Source of the DNA: Hordeum vulgare subsp. vulgare
Lineage: Eukaryota; Streptophyta; Magnoliopsida; Poales; Poaceae
Direction: 5' to 3'
Length of the DNA stretch: 64,000 nt
NCBI RefSeq assembly: GCF_904849725.1
Contig: NC_058521.1
Coordinates: 339,248,638-339,312,637, forward strand
Positions 12,901-24,900 of this stretch are shown piece by piece. The stretch's first letter is position 1. The number at the start of each line of letters is the position of its first letter. The position numbers and the translations under genes were made by a program. The notes beneath the pieces were generated by a model. It had not been told where the DNA came from. It ran no database searches and saw nothing but the letters and a program-made list of their open reading frames with translations.

Positions 12901-15900
12901 CACAACTGTGGTATATGGGGCCACTGGGCGCGGGAGTGTCGCAACAAGAACAAGAAGGAGCGCCATGAGGAGGCAAACGTGGCGCAAGCCGAAGAGGTCG
13001 AGGAGTCATGACTGCTGATGGCGGTGCTCGACGTGTCGGAGATCACTATCGCAGCTCTGCAAGCCGTCTTCCTCAACGAGGAAAAAGTGGTGCCCAAGGA
13101 CGTCAGCGATGGCTCTTGGTACGCGGACACAGGGGCCAGCAGCCACATGAGACAGTGTGCGACACTGTCCGCTTCGGATATGGATCAGTCGTCGAGATAT
13201 GCGGCAAAGGAACCGTACTGTTTGAGTGCCTCACCGGCGATCAGCGTGTACTCTCCGAGGTATATTACATTCCCCGTCTTCAGAGTAACATTGTTTCGCT
13301 CGGACAACTAGATGAGAAGGGCTGCGAGATCATTATCAAGGGCAGCGTTCTTGCGATCTTTGATCAAGAGGGACGGTTGCTGGCGCGTGTGAAGCGTTCG
13401 ACAAATCGTCTGTACAAGCTGAACCTACACCGAGCTGAACCGGTGTGCCTGCTGTCCAAAGGAGGCGACCTGGCGTGGCTGTGGCATGCACGTTTTGGGC
13501 ATCTCCACTTCCGTGCATTGCGTGCCATGTCAAGGAAGAAGATGGTGCGTGGGATTCCTGACGTGGATCATGTTGGGGAGTATTGTGATGGCTGCATGCT
13601 CGGGAAAAACATTGACTGCCCTTCCCTCAAGCTGCAGCGTATCGTGCAAAGGCATCTCTGGAGCTCGTACACTCAGACTTGTGCGGTCCGATCTCTCCGC
13701 CAACACCGGGAGGTAGAAATTATTTCTTGTTAATTGTGGATGATTACTCTCGTACATGTGGATTGAGGTACTCAGGACAAAGAGTGAGGCTTTTGCTTTC
13801 TTCAAAAAAGTGAAAGCAGCAGTAGAGACTAGAATCAGCAGTAAGCTGCTTGCGTTCCGCTCGGATCGCGGTGGCGAGTCAACTCCACAGTGTTCGTCGA
13901 GTACTGCAACGAGCGTGGCATCAAGCACTTCACGACGGCCCCGTACATGCCGCAGCAAAACGGGCTTGTCGAGCGCCGTAATCAAACGGTGGTCGAGATG
14001 TCGAGGTGTATTCTGAAGAGTATGAAGGTGCCCGCTGTATTCTAGGGAGAGGCCGTCAAGGCGGCCTTATACGTCCTCAACAGATCGCCGACACAGAGCC
14101 TCGACGGGGTGACTCCGTATGAGCTGTGGCATGGCAAGAAGCCGAGCGTGGCTCACCTGCGCATCTTCGGGTGTCACGCACACGTGAAGAAGCTTGGACC
14201 CGGGATCAACAAGCTGGCGGACAGATCGACGCCCGGCGTCATGATGGGGTACGAGGAAGGTGTCAAGGCCTACCGTATCTATGACCCCGTCGCCAAGAAA
14301 CAGCTCGTGTCACGTGAAGTTTTGTTTGAGGAAACACGTCCATGGAACTGGACAGCTGAAGCAGCAAAAGAAAGTACACCATCAGGTGTGTTCACGGTGG
14401 TTTATACCACTGAGCCGGGAGTCACGATGACTGACTGTGGCTCAAGCTCGCCGTGGCCAGCATCAGCGGAGATGGCACCGGGCATGCCGGAGCCATTCAC
14501 GCCACCAGTACAGTTTGTGTCGCCGCCATCTTGCGATGACGCACTGGACACGGACAGTGGGCACCCGCGCTACCGGCGTGTGTCGAATGTCTATGACACC
14601 ACTAAGGAGACCACTGGGGAGATCGACTACATCGACTTCTTTGATGACGAACTACATCGACTTCTTTGATGACGAGCAGCAGCAAGCGGGCCTCTTCTTC
14701 CTGGCCGTCGAGGAGTCGGCAAGTGTTGAGGAATTACTCTCTGATCACGCTTGGCGCAAGGCAATGGAGGAGGAAATGGGCTCGATCGTCGACAACCAAA
14801 CTTGGGAACTCACATCTCTTCCCATGGGGCACCGCGCCATTGGGTTAAAGTGGGTTTTCAAGGTGAAAAGAGATCCTGCCGGCAACTACCTGAAGCATAA
14901 AGCGCGGCTGGTGGCAAAGGGGTACTCTCAGCGACAGGGGGTGGACTTTGAAGAAGTTTTCGCTCCTGTGGCTCGCATGGAGACAGTGCGGCTGCTCCTC
15001 GCTCTCGCCGCGCACGGTGGATGGCAGGTACACCACATGGATGTTAAATCCGCTTTTCTGAATGGTGATCTTGCAGAGGAAGTATATGTGCAGTAGCCTC
15101 CGGGTTTTGTCAATGATGGCAGTGAACAAAAGGTTATGTGTCTTCGCAAGGCGTTGTACGGATTGAAACAGGCGCCCCGGGCCTGGTATGCGAAGCTCGA
15201 CGCATCACTGATTGCTTTGGGGTTCAAGAGAAGCCCTCTGGAACATGCAGTGTATCGGAGAGGAGATGCTAAGTCATTCCTGCTCATAGGTGTCTATGTA
15301 GATGACCTGATCATTACCGGTACAAGCATAGGCGACATCAAGCTCTTCAAGGCCGAGATGCAGCGACTGTTCAAAATGAGCGACCTCGGACTCCTCTCAT
15401 ATTACCTGGGCATCAAGGTTGAACAACGCAATGGTGAGATCAAGCTGAGTCAGTGCAGCTATGCGAAGAAGATCTTGGAGATGGCAAAAATGATTGGATG
15501 CAACCCCTCTGCCACACCAATGGAGACTCGTCTCAAGATCAAGAAGAAAGACGGGAGTGAGGCTGTTGATGCATCACTCTACAGAAGTGTGATTGGCAGC
15601 CTACGGTACCTGGTCAATACTAGGCCGGACATTGCCTTTGCAGTAGGCATTGCCAGCCGGTATATGGAGGTCCCAAGCAAGAATCATTGGATAATTGTCA
15701 AGCAGATTCTAAGGTACATTCAGGGCACACTTGGATATGGTTGCTGCTACAAGAGAGATGAAAAAGGGGCTGTGTTGACAGGCTACACCGACAGTGATCT
15801 CGCCGGCGACTTGGATGACAGAAAGAGCACCTCGGGTGTCCTTTCTATGCTTGGGAAGAACACTGTCACATAAAGCTCACAAAAGCAAAAAAGTTGTGGC

Positions 15901-18900
15901 AGTATCGTCCTGCGAAGCTCAGTATGTCGCGGCGGCGAGTGGTGCTTGTCAGGGAGTTTGGCTTAGTCGTCTACTTGCAGAGATGGTTGGGCAAGCTCCG
16001 GCAAAGTTCATGCTGATGGTTGACAACAAATCAGCCATTGCATTGAGCAAGAATCCGGTGCATCATGATCGTAGCAAACACATTGACATAAAGTACCACT
16101 ACATCAGGTCATGCATCGAGGAGGGAAAAACTGATGTTGAACACATTGGAACTGACGGACAACTTGCAGATTTGCTCACAAAGGCACTCGGCAGGGTCAA
16201 GTTCATTGAGATGGGACAGAAGCTGGGTGTGGTGGAGATCAAATCTGTTCAACGGGCTTAAGGGGGTGAATGATGACCATGTAACCCGTTGAGCTCTTCT
16301 CTTAGTATTAGCATTTTCTTTTCTGCTAATAACAACCAAGTAACGTGTACATGTCCACGTCTTGGAGTAGTTTTCGGGTAGTTAGGTCCGGCGCTGCATG
16401 GGCTTCGTGGGATGGCACGAAATCAGTGCATGCAGCGTCTTTGTAGCTGCGTTCAGGTGGATGTGGGATGGCACGTCCGGAATACCTGGTCGCTAGCTAG
16501 CTTTACTCCTTTCAGTTGAGATCCAAGTTGTAGTACTGGACTGAATAATAGAGGAAGCCGAAAAGGCTGCATCAGTTGTACGCAGCGCAAATACTCTCTG
16601 TCTCTGTGTGTGTGTTCATACCAACGAGAGAGAGAGAGCTGAGAGAAGAGAACCACCGATCTTGCAACTACACTTGTGTTAATGCTATTTCCACTTTCTC
16701 AGAAGAATTTCCTAAAATTTATGTTCATTTTTGCCTCGTTGGTCAACGCAACAACAACAATAACAACAAAGCCTTTCAGTCCCAAGCTGATTATTTTCGT
16801 GAACGAAAAGATAGCGATGCTATTTTTTTGGACGGAAAGAACAACGATATTAGGAAAATATGATATCTGCGTTCCAAGCTGATTATTCTTAGAACTACAT
16901 CCTGAATCTTTGGATTACGAACTCACCTTGTTTATGGAGGTGCATGACACGTGAAACCGCTTGTTAATCTGTGCTACTGTACTAGTTATTTCTTAAAAAA
17001 GCCAAGTTCATTTTAGAAATACATGGCTACTTACATTCTTTAAAAATATTGAATTTTAACCATGTCAACCTCAGGTGGATGGATACCCTGTGTATAGCAT
17101 GGCAACACCAACTGTTGATGGAGCTAGAGAAGTTCTGTCGTATTTGGGCTGTAAGGATACAACTGGACGAGACATTATTCAGAAGGTGGTCATCACAGAT
17201 CTTAGGGAGGAAGTGGTAGTTTACATCAAGGGAACACCGTTTGTTTTGAGAGAGTTAGATCAACCTTTTGATACACTGAAGCATGTGGGCATAAGTGGTC
17301 CAATGGTGAGTAGCTCCTCCAATATTCGCCTATTCGTTTTGTTTTTTTTTGCAATCCTAAAATTCTATCATATGCAGGTAGAGAACATAGAGGCAAGGCT
17401 GAAGGAGGATATACTTTCTGAAGTTAAAGAGCTAGAAGGTCGGCTGCTTCTGCATCAAGAAGAATTTAACGCAGCCACAAATCAATGCAGTGTATTAGGT
17501 TACTGGGAGCACATAGATCTGGAGGACGTAATGACACCGGCTGAAGTGTACAACACATTGAGGGATCAGGGGTATTGTATTGACTACAAAAGGGTACCTC
17601 TGACCAGGGAAAGAGAAGCATTAGCTGCTGATGTTGATTCAATACAGTCATCAATCAATGAGTATGCACCCTTATCCACAAATTCATATAGCTTGATGAC
17701 TTCTGTTGATCAGTTGCGGGATATAAGAATCACTGTTGCTTCTTTACAGATCTTCTAGGTACTATCTCTTTATTTCACACACGGGATATGGTGGTGTTGC
17801 TTATGCAATGGCCATTACATGCCTCAGACTTGGTGCAGATGCAAAGTTTGTCATGGAACAAACAGCAGAAACACACTTCGTATCAAGTTCTCTTACAAAA
17901 AGTGTATCTGTGAAAACCTTCACTGACATAGCCCTCAGGCAGGGGGACTACCGTGACATACTAAACCTTACTAGAGCACTAATACATGGTCCTAAAAGCA
18001 AAGAAGAGGTTGACAAAGTTATTGACAGGTATTATACTAGCATGAAATGTGGCCTTTACTTGAGCTACCGTCCATATGAATTTTTAAAATTGTAGTTGTG
18101 CAGTACCTGGAAAGTTACTAAGTTAGCAGTTGGTTTAGCCCATGTTATGATGGTAAATCATTTTTCTAAGCACTGATTTCTCCTATGAAGATGTGTTGGT
18201 GCTGGGGATTTGCGGGAGGATATTCTGCAATACAGGAAGGCATTGCGAGATTGTTCACATGATGATGATGATGACGAGGCACGGTCATATCTCATGGATA
18301 TGGGGACTAAAGCTTTGAGGTATGTATAATTTGGTTTAACTCAAGGGGTTTTCTGTCACATGACACTCTTTTATTCCTAGCATCTTTAGTTCTTCATACT
18401 TGGTATAAGATATTCAAGACCAAGTGCATGCTTTTGTTCTATCTGATTATATATATTTTTTAACTTATCTCACATCACTGATGTTTATTTTTGACGGACA
18501 CTAAACATCAGTGAAGTATTATTTCTTAGGTATATTGCTTGGTATAGCAAGGACAGTACATGTGTTTCAGTTTGCTCTTTGTCGATACCTTAAGGAAGCA
18601 TAATAGGACTCTCAGTGTTTCCTTGCTTTGCGACACTTGACATTGTTATTAAACTTAGATTTTTTTGGTCCTTATAACAAAGAAACAACTAATTTTAGAA
18701 ATGCCGCTGAGAACACCCAATTGATTGCCATGTGGTGGTTGTTTACAATTTGCAACATATCACTAACAAGATCAAGAAGGTTTTATTCAGGTACAAATGA
18801 TCATTTATGTTAGAAAAGAAATGCTTTTTCTTCTTCTAAGAGTTAGTACAAGAAATTGTTTTCCTTCAAAAGAGAACCATTGGATTGATGATATTTTTGG

Positions 18901-21900
18901 GCTGAATTGATTGCTCCTCCCTCTCGTTATTTTGGGCTGAATTGATTGCTTGGTGTTTAAAGAAAGATTATATAAAAAACAGGTACAACGCCTATGTCGT
19001 CGGACATTGACGTCATTCTTCGCGGCCCGGTGAGTTTTGATGGTACTAACTACACTGAGTTCGTTGACTTCTTTCACATTCATATGCGTGGCATTTGCTT
19101 CTGGTGAGGTCTCCCGTCCACCGCATCCACTTCTTCCTGTGGCTCCTACTCCGTTGACACCACCGGCTCTTGCCGCGGATACTCCTCAAACTGCTAAGGA
19201 CGGTGCTAAGCTTGCTAATGAGACCGTGGTTCGTGCTTATGAGCAGTAGGTTTTGGCCTATGAGGAGGCTCTTCCCTCTTATCGTAACGTTATCTCTATG
19301 GTTTGGTGCTTATACTCCTGCTGTGGCTGTTCTCACTTCCAGTGTTCTGCCTCAGTTTGTCTCTAAGTTTACGGGCCTTGCTATCGTTTTCGAGACGTGG
19401 ACATGTTTTTGCAAGCATTCCCTTTAGTGATGCGTTACACCTGTCTGTGGTTCGTCAGGAGCATGCTCTTTAATAGGGTGACTCCACTGTTGATGATTCC
19501 TACGAATGGAGTTCTGCTATCTAGCGCCGGCTTGACTCTTTTCGCTGCTGGTTGTCGTACTTGCCATTGTTGCCAAGCTGTGGGGTGAGACTTGGAGTTC
19601 AATCGTGTCTACGAGTTCTTGTCCCAGCTTCATAAGGAGTTTGAGCCACGACGTGCTAAGTTGTTTGCTCGTGGCTGTATTTCGTGAGATTCGGGCGGAG
19701 GAGACTCGCCTTCGTGGGGCAGGTTTACTTGATGTTCTCTTTGTGCTGGAGCTCTTGCTACGCCGTCTACTACAACGACTTGTTTCCGCTCCGGTGCTCA
19801 GCCCCTCCTCTTGGTTCTTGAAGAAGCGACATCTATGTCAGGCGCGCACAATAACTTCAGGGATTTGTGCTTCTATCCTGACCCCTTCAGCAGTGTCCTT
19901 GACTCTGCAAGACATTGTGTGACTTAAGCATTTGCTTGCAGCTTTGGGTTCTTCAACAGGTTCTATCGGTCTTGCTGCTGCTGACTCTTCTAGCTCACAG
20001 AGACCACCCTCTTCATAGTTAGGAGCACAATACAAAAGCTCTGCTTGGTTTTGTCCGTCTCTATGATTTTTCTTTTGCTGCCATCACATCTAGTCTAGTA
20101 TGTGCTTTCTAGTTTTATATATATTTTCCGCTGCGTCCATCAAGTCCGTTGATCTTTTTCATGTTTCTCATTTCATGCGAGTCCACCCTACCTTTATCCG
20201 CCAGCCTTTTGTCCTTGTCATTTCTATAGGATTTTTGTGGCTTCTTTTTGGATTACCGATCTACACCGCCGAGCTTCTTTCCCCGCCGGTTTTCTTGGGC
20301 TATGCGATGTTATGACCGGTACTACGTACCAACGGAGGAGGCCCAGTGGGCAGGATTAGTACGGGCTTAGCCCAAGTTATCTTAGTTATCTTAGAGTCCA
20401 AGTTATCGAGATTATATAAACCGATGTAAACAACTCTTTTGGAATTAAGCAACAAGACAATTCTATTGCCTGGCTCCCAGAGGAGCCGGAACCCTAACCC
20501 TAGCCGCCGCCTTCTCTACTCGCCGGCGCCTCCTCCCTGCGCTGAGACGGCGCAGTCGCGCCGGCTGCGGTGCCCTCGTCTCCTCCAAACCCCCTCCTAT
20601 CCTTATAACCTAAGGCAGAGGCCTGGTAGAGCCCTAGCTCCTACCAATTTGGTATCAGGTAGCTTAGGTGCGATCATGTCTTCGCCGCCGCCCACCCCAA
20701 GCCTCCCGCTACCGATCGCCACCACTGCCCCGCCGGCCACCACGGTCGGCGCCCCTTCCCTGCCGGTGACGGTCGCCTTCGCCGCGCCGGTTCCCACCGT
20801 CTTCACACCGGAGGAACTCACCGGAGTGCTCCGCGATCTCGCCACCGCGGTCCAGGGCATCTGCCTCTACTTGGCCGGGCCCTACGGGCCGCCGCCAGCC
20901 GCGCTACCCATCACGGCCACCGGGCCGCTGCTCCTGTCGTGGCAACCACCGTGGGCGCCGGCCTCCGCGGCGCTCGCTGGGCCGCTGCAGCCCCAGCTGC
21001 AGATGCAGCCACCTCCCGCCTAAAACCCACCCTGGCCGCAGTGGCCGTCGCCGACTCTCGCTACCACCGCCGCGTTTGTTCCGCCCCCGCCGTAGCTGCA
21101 GGCGGCCCCGCCAACCCACTTTGGGCCGGCTACTACCGTGCCGGTGGGAGTCCCGATCAACCAGGTCGTCCCCGCCGCCGGTCTATACGATGGCCTCCGA
21201 CCAGCCGGGTCCTCCAACTCCGCTTGTCCTTACACCGGCCTTGACGGGCAGTCGTTCCACAGGGGACCCCACGTGTCCACCGTTCCAGCGCCGCTCCACA
21301 CCGCCGTACCGTACGGCCACGGCGGTCATACTCAGACACCGCCGCGCTTCACTAAGCTCGACTTCGCCACCTACAACGGCACCGAGGACCCCCTCAACTG
21401 GCTCAACCAAAGTGACCAGTTTTTCCGGGGCCAACGGACCCTGGCGTCCGAGCGCACCTGGCTCGCTTCGTATCACCTCCGAGGCGCCGCCCAGACGTGG
21501 TATTACGCTCTAGAACAGGACGAGGGCGGCATGCCCCCTTGGGAGCGTTTCCGCGAGCTCTGCCTCCTCCGCTTCGGGCCCCCAATCCAAGGGAGCCGGT
21601 TGGCGGAGCTAGGCCGCCTTACCTTCACCTCCACGGTGCAGGACTTCGCCGACCGCTTCTAGGCCCTGGCATGTCACGCGCCCGGCGTGTCGGCTCGTCA
21701 ACGAGCTGAGCTCTTTGTGGGCGGACTGCTGGACCACATCCGCGTGGACGTCGAGCTTCGATGACCGCAAGACCTCCAGACGGCCATGTATTGAGCCCGA
21801 GCCTTCAAGCGTTGCACACAGGCCCTTCAGCAGGCGGCCTCGACCCACGGTGTCCGACAGCCAGGCCGGCCGGCCCAGACCGCACCGCCACCAGGCCGGC

Positions 21901-24900
21901 CGCCCTCGGGTCCTATGGCAGCCCCCGCTTCGTTCGCGCCACGAGCCTTCCGTCGACTGACCCCGGCCGAGCAGCGCGAGCGCCCTTGCCAGGGGGCTTT
22001 GCTACAACCGCGACGAGCCCTACGTACCGGGCCATGTATGCCCGCGCCTGTTCTACTTGGAGACGGCTGACTACGTCGAGGAGGACACCGCCAGTCCGCC
22101 ACCGACGGGCCCGGTGACTTGCCCGTCCCAGTTGCGGCTGACGCGGCCCCGACGCCCGCCCCGGCGACGGCTCTCGTGGTATCCCTAAACGCGCTCGCTA
22201 GCATTTGGGACGAGCGGACTATGCTCTCGCCGTTGATGATTAACGGCGAGCGCCTGGTGGCCCTCCTGGATACGGGCTCCACACACAACTTCCTGCCCGA
22301 GTCGACAATGTGCCGCTTAGCACTCCAGTCGACGGGAGGGGAGCAACTCCGGGTCATCGTGGCTAACGGCGACCACCTCCGGTGCCATGGGATCGCCCGG
22401 GACGTGTCGGTCATCATCGGCGACGAGCACTTCACCATCACGTACGCCGACATCGATCTTGGCTGCTTCGACTTCATCCTCGGCGTCGACTTCTTGCGGA
22501 CCCCCCATTCTCTGGGATTTCGACGCCATGACGCTGACTTTCTGGCGCATGGGGCGTCGCATCCAGTGGGCGGGCGTGGGTGGCGCCTCCCCAGCGACGC
22601 CGCAGCTTCAGCTGACCGCGACTGACAAAGGGCCTGAGCACCCCCTGTTGGATCACCTCTTACAGCAGCACAGCGACCTCTTTGCCGAGCCTCAGGGCCT
22701 TCCGCCAGCCCGGATGTATGACCACCGCATTCATCTCCTACTGGGCACAGCGTCGGTTGCGGTGCGGCCCTACCGCTACCCCCAGTTGCAGAAGGACGAG
22801 CTGGAGCGGCAGTGCGCGCTCATGCTCGCCTTGGGCATCATCCGGATCTCCACGTCGCCGTTTTCGGCGCCGGTCCTTCTCGTCTGCAAGTCGGACGACA
22901 CGTGGTGCTTCTGCATCGACTACCGTGCCCTAAACGCCCTGACGCTCAAGGACAAATTTCCTATCCCGGTCGTCGACGAGCTCTTGGACGAGCTACATGG
23001 GGCGTGCTTCTTCACCAAGCTCGACCTTCGTTCGGGCTATCACCAGGTGCGGATGCATCCGGACGATACCGCCAAGACGGCGTTTCAGACACATCATGGC
23101 CACTTTGAGTTCTTGCTGATGCCTTTTGGCCTCTCTAGCGCTCCGACGACCTTTCAGGCCTTGATGAACGACGTCGTCCGCCCCTACTTGCGCCGGTTTG
23201 TGCTCGTCTTCTTTGATGACATTCTTATCTACAACGCTTCTTGGGCAGAGCACCTTCAACACGTCGCCATCGTCTTCAACGAGCTTTGCGCGCATCATCT
23301 TCATCTTAAGCGCTCGAAGTGCTCGTTTGGCACGCCTTCAGTCGCCTACCTCGGCCACGTCATCTCGACCGAGGGTGTGGCTATGGACTCCGACAAGGTG
23401 GCGGCCCTCGCGGCCTGGCCAACGCCACACTCGCCGCGGGCTCTCCGCGGTTTCCCGGGCCTCGCGGGGTACTACCGGAAATTTATTCGGGAGTTCGGCC
23501 TCATCGCGTCCCCGCTCACACGTCTGTTAGGACGCGACGCCTTCGCCTGGGATGCGGAGGCAACGGAGGCGTTCGAGGCTCTCAAGCAGGCCCTGTCCTC
23601 CAGATGCCCGACTTCGACCAGCCATTTATGGTGGACTGCGACGCCTCCGGTGTGGGGTTCGGCGCCGTCCTTCATCAGGGCGACGAGCCGCTTGCCTTCT
23701 TCAGCAGGCCTTTCGCCGCGCGTCATCATAAGCTCGCGGCCTATGAGAGGGAGCTCATTGGCTTGGTGCAGGCCGTACGCCACTGGCGGCCATATCTTTA
23801 GGGGCGGCTGTTCCGGATTCGCACGGATCACTACAACCTCAAATTCCTATTGGACCAGAGGCTGTCCACCATACCGCAGCACCAGTGGATCAGCAAGCTT
23901 TTTGGCTTCGACTTCACCGTGGAGTATCGTCCGGGTCGCCTTAACACCGTGGCCGACGCCTTGTCCCGCCGCGACGCCGACCACGACGCGGACTCCGGCG
24001 ACTCCGTCGGAGCGGCACTCTGCATCCGCTCGGGGCCCTCCTTCGCCCTCCTTGACAACGTCCGCAGGGCCACCACCGACGCGCCCGACGCTCAGCTTCT
24101 TCGACAGCGCCTCAGAGCCGGTGACCTGGCCGAGCCGTGGTGCTTAACGGACGGGTTGCTCCTACATGGCCGCCTCCTCTTTGTGCCGGATCACGGCGAT
24201 CTCCGTCACCAGGTCCTGCTGTTGGCCCACTCGACCGGCCATGAGGGTGTTCAGAAGACCCTCCACCGTCTCCGTGCTGATTTCTACATCCCCGGCGATC
24301 GGGCCTTGGTCCGGGACTGGGTGCGCTCTTGCGTTACGTGCCAGCGTAACAAGACGGAGACACTGCGCCCGGCGGGGCTGCTACAACCCTTGGAGGTGCC
24401 TTCTCAGGCTTGGGCCGATATCTCCATGGGCTTCATTGAGGGCCTCCCCAAGGTGGGCGGCAAGTCCGTCATCCTCACAGTAGTCGATCGCTTCTCCAAG
24501 TACGCCCACTTCATCGCGCTTGGCCATCCTTACACCGCCACCTTCGTGGCCCGGGCCTTCTTCGACGGCATCGTTTGCCTACACGGGTTTCCCTCTTCGA
24601 TCATCAGCGACCGGGACCCGGTGTTCACGGGGCATGTCTGGCGCGATCTCTTCGGGATGGTGGGCGTGAAGCTCCGCTTAAGCACGGCGTTCCATCCCCA
24701 GACGAACGGTCAGTCCGAGGTGGTCAGCAAGGTGATTGCCATGTATTTGCGTTGTGTTACAGGTGATCGTCCTCGTGCTTGGGTGGATTGGCTTGCGTGG
24801 GTGGAGTTCTGCTACAACACTTCTTATCACTCTGCCCTGCGCACCCCGCCGTTCGAGGTGGTCTATGGCCGACCGCCCCTGCCCATCCTACCGGTTGACC

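Larger units (their letters stand above)
11649..16672 (+). mobile_element. Young Copia retrotransposon, full-length but coding-defective
   Basis: Two near-identical LTRs (11649-12051 and 16271-16672), each TGATGACC...AACTACA, bracket a Copia-order interior: gag with zinc knuckle, protease, pre-integrase, integrase, reverse transcriptase and RNase H. The 5-bp target duplication CTTGT is at 11644-11648 and 16673-16677. By eye the LTRs differ by about 8 substitutions and 3 indels in about 402 bp (about 2%). That suggests an insertion less than about one million years old if the commonly used grass LTR rate of 1.3e-8 per site per year applies. The element lies in paladin intron 4 in sense orientation, so its LTR signals could affect the host transcript. 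Nonsense and frameshift mutations make it dependent on other copies for movement. Confidence 0.95.

Noticed and set aside
18980..19000. AAAACAG/GTACAACG as acceptor of the last paladin exon
   Set aside because: The frame gives YNAYVVGH and stops, and the sequence is the start of a Copia gag. The true exon with the conserved C-terminus is at 29800.
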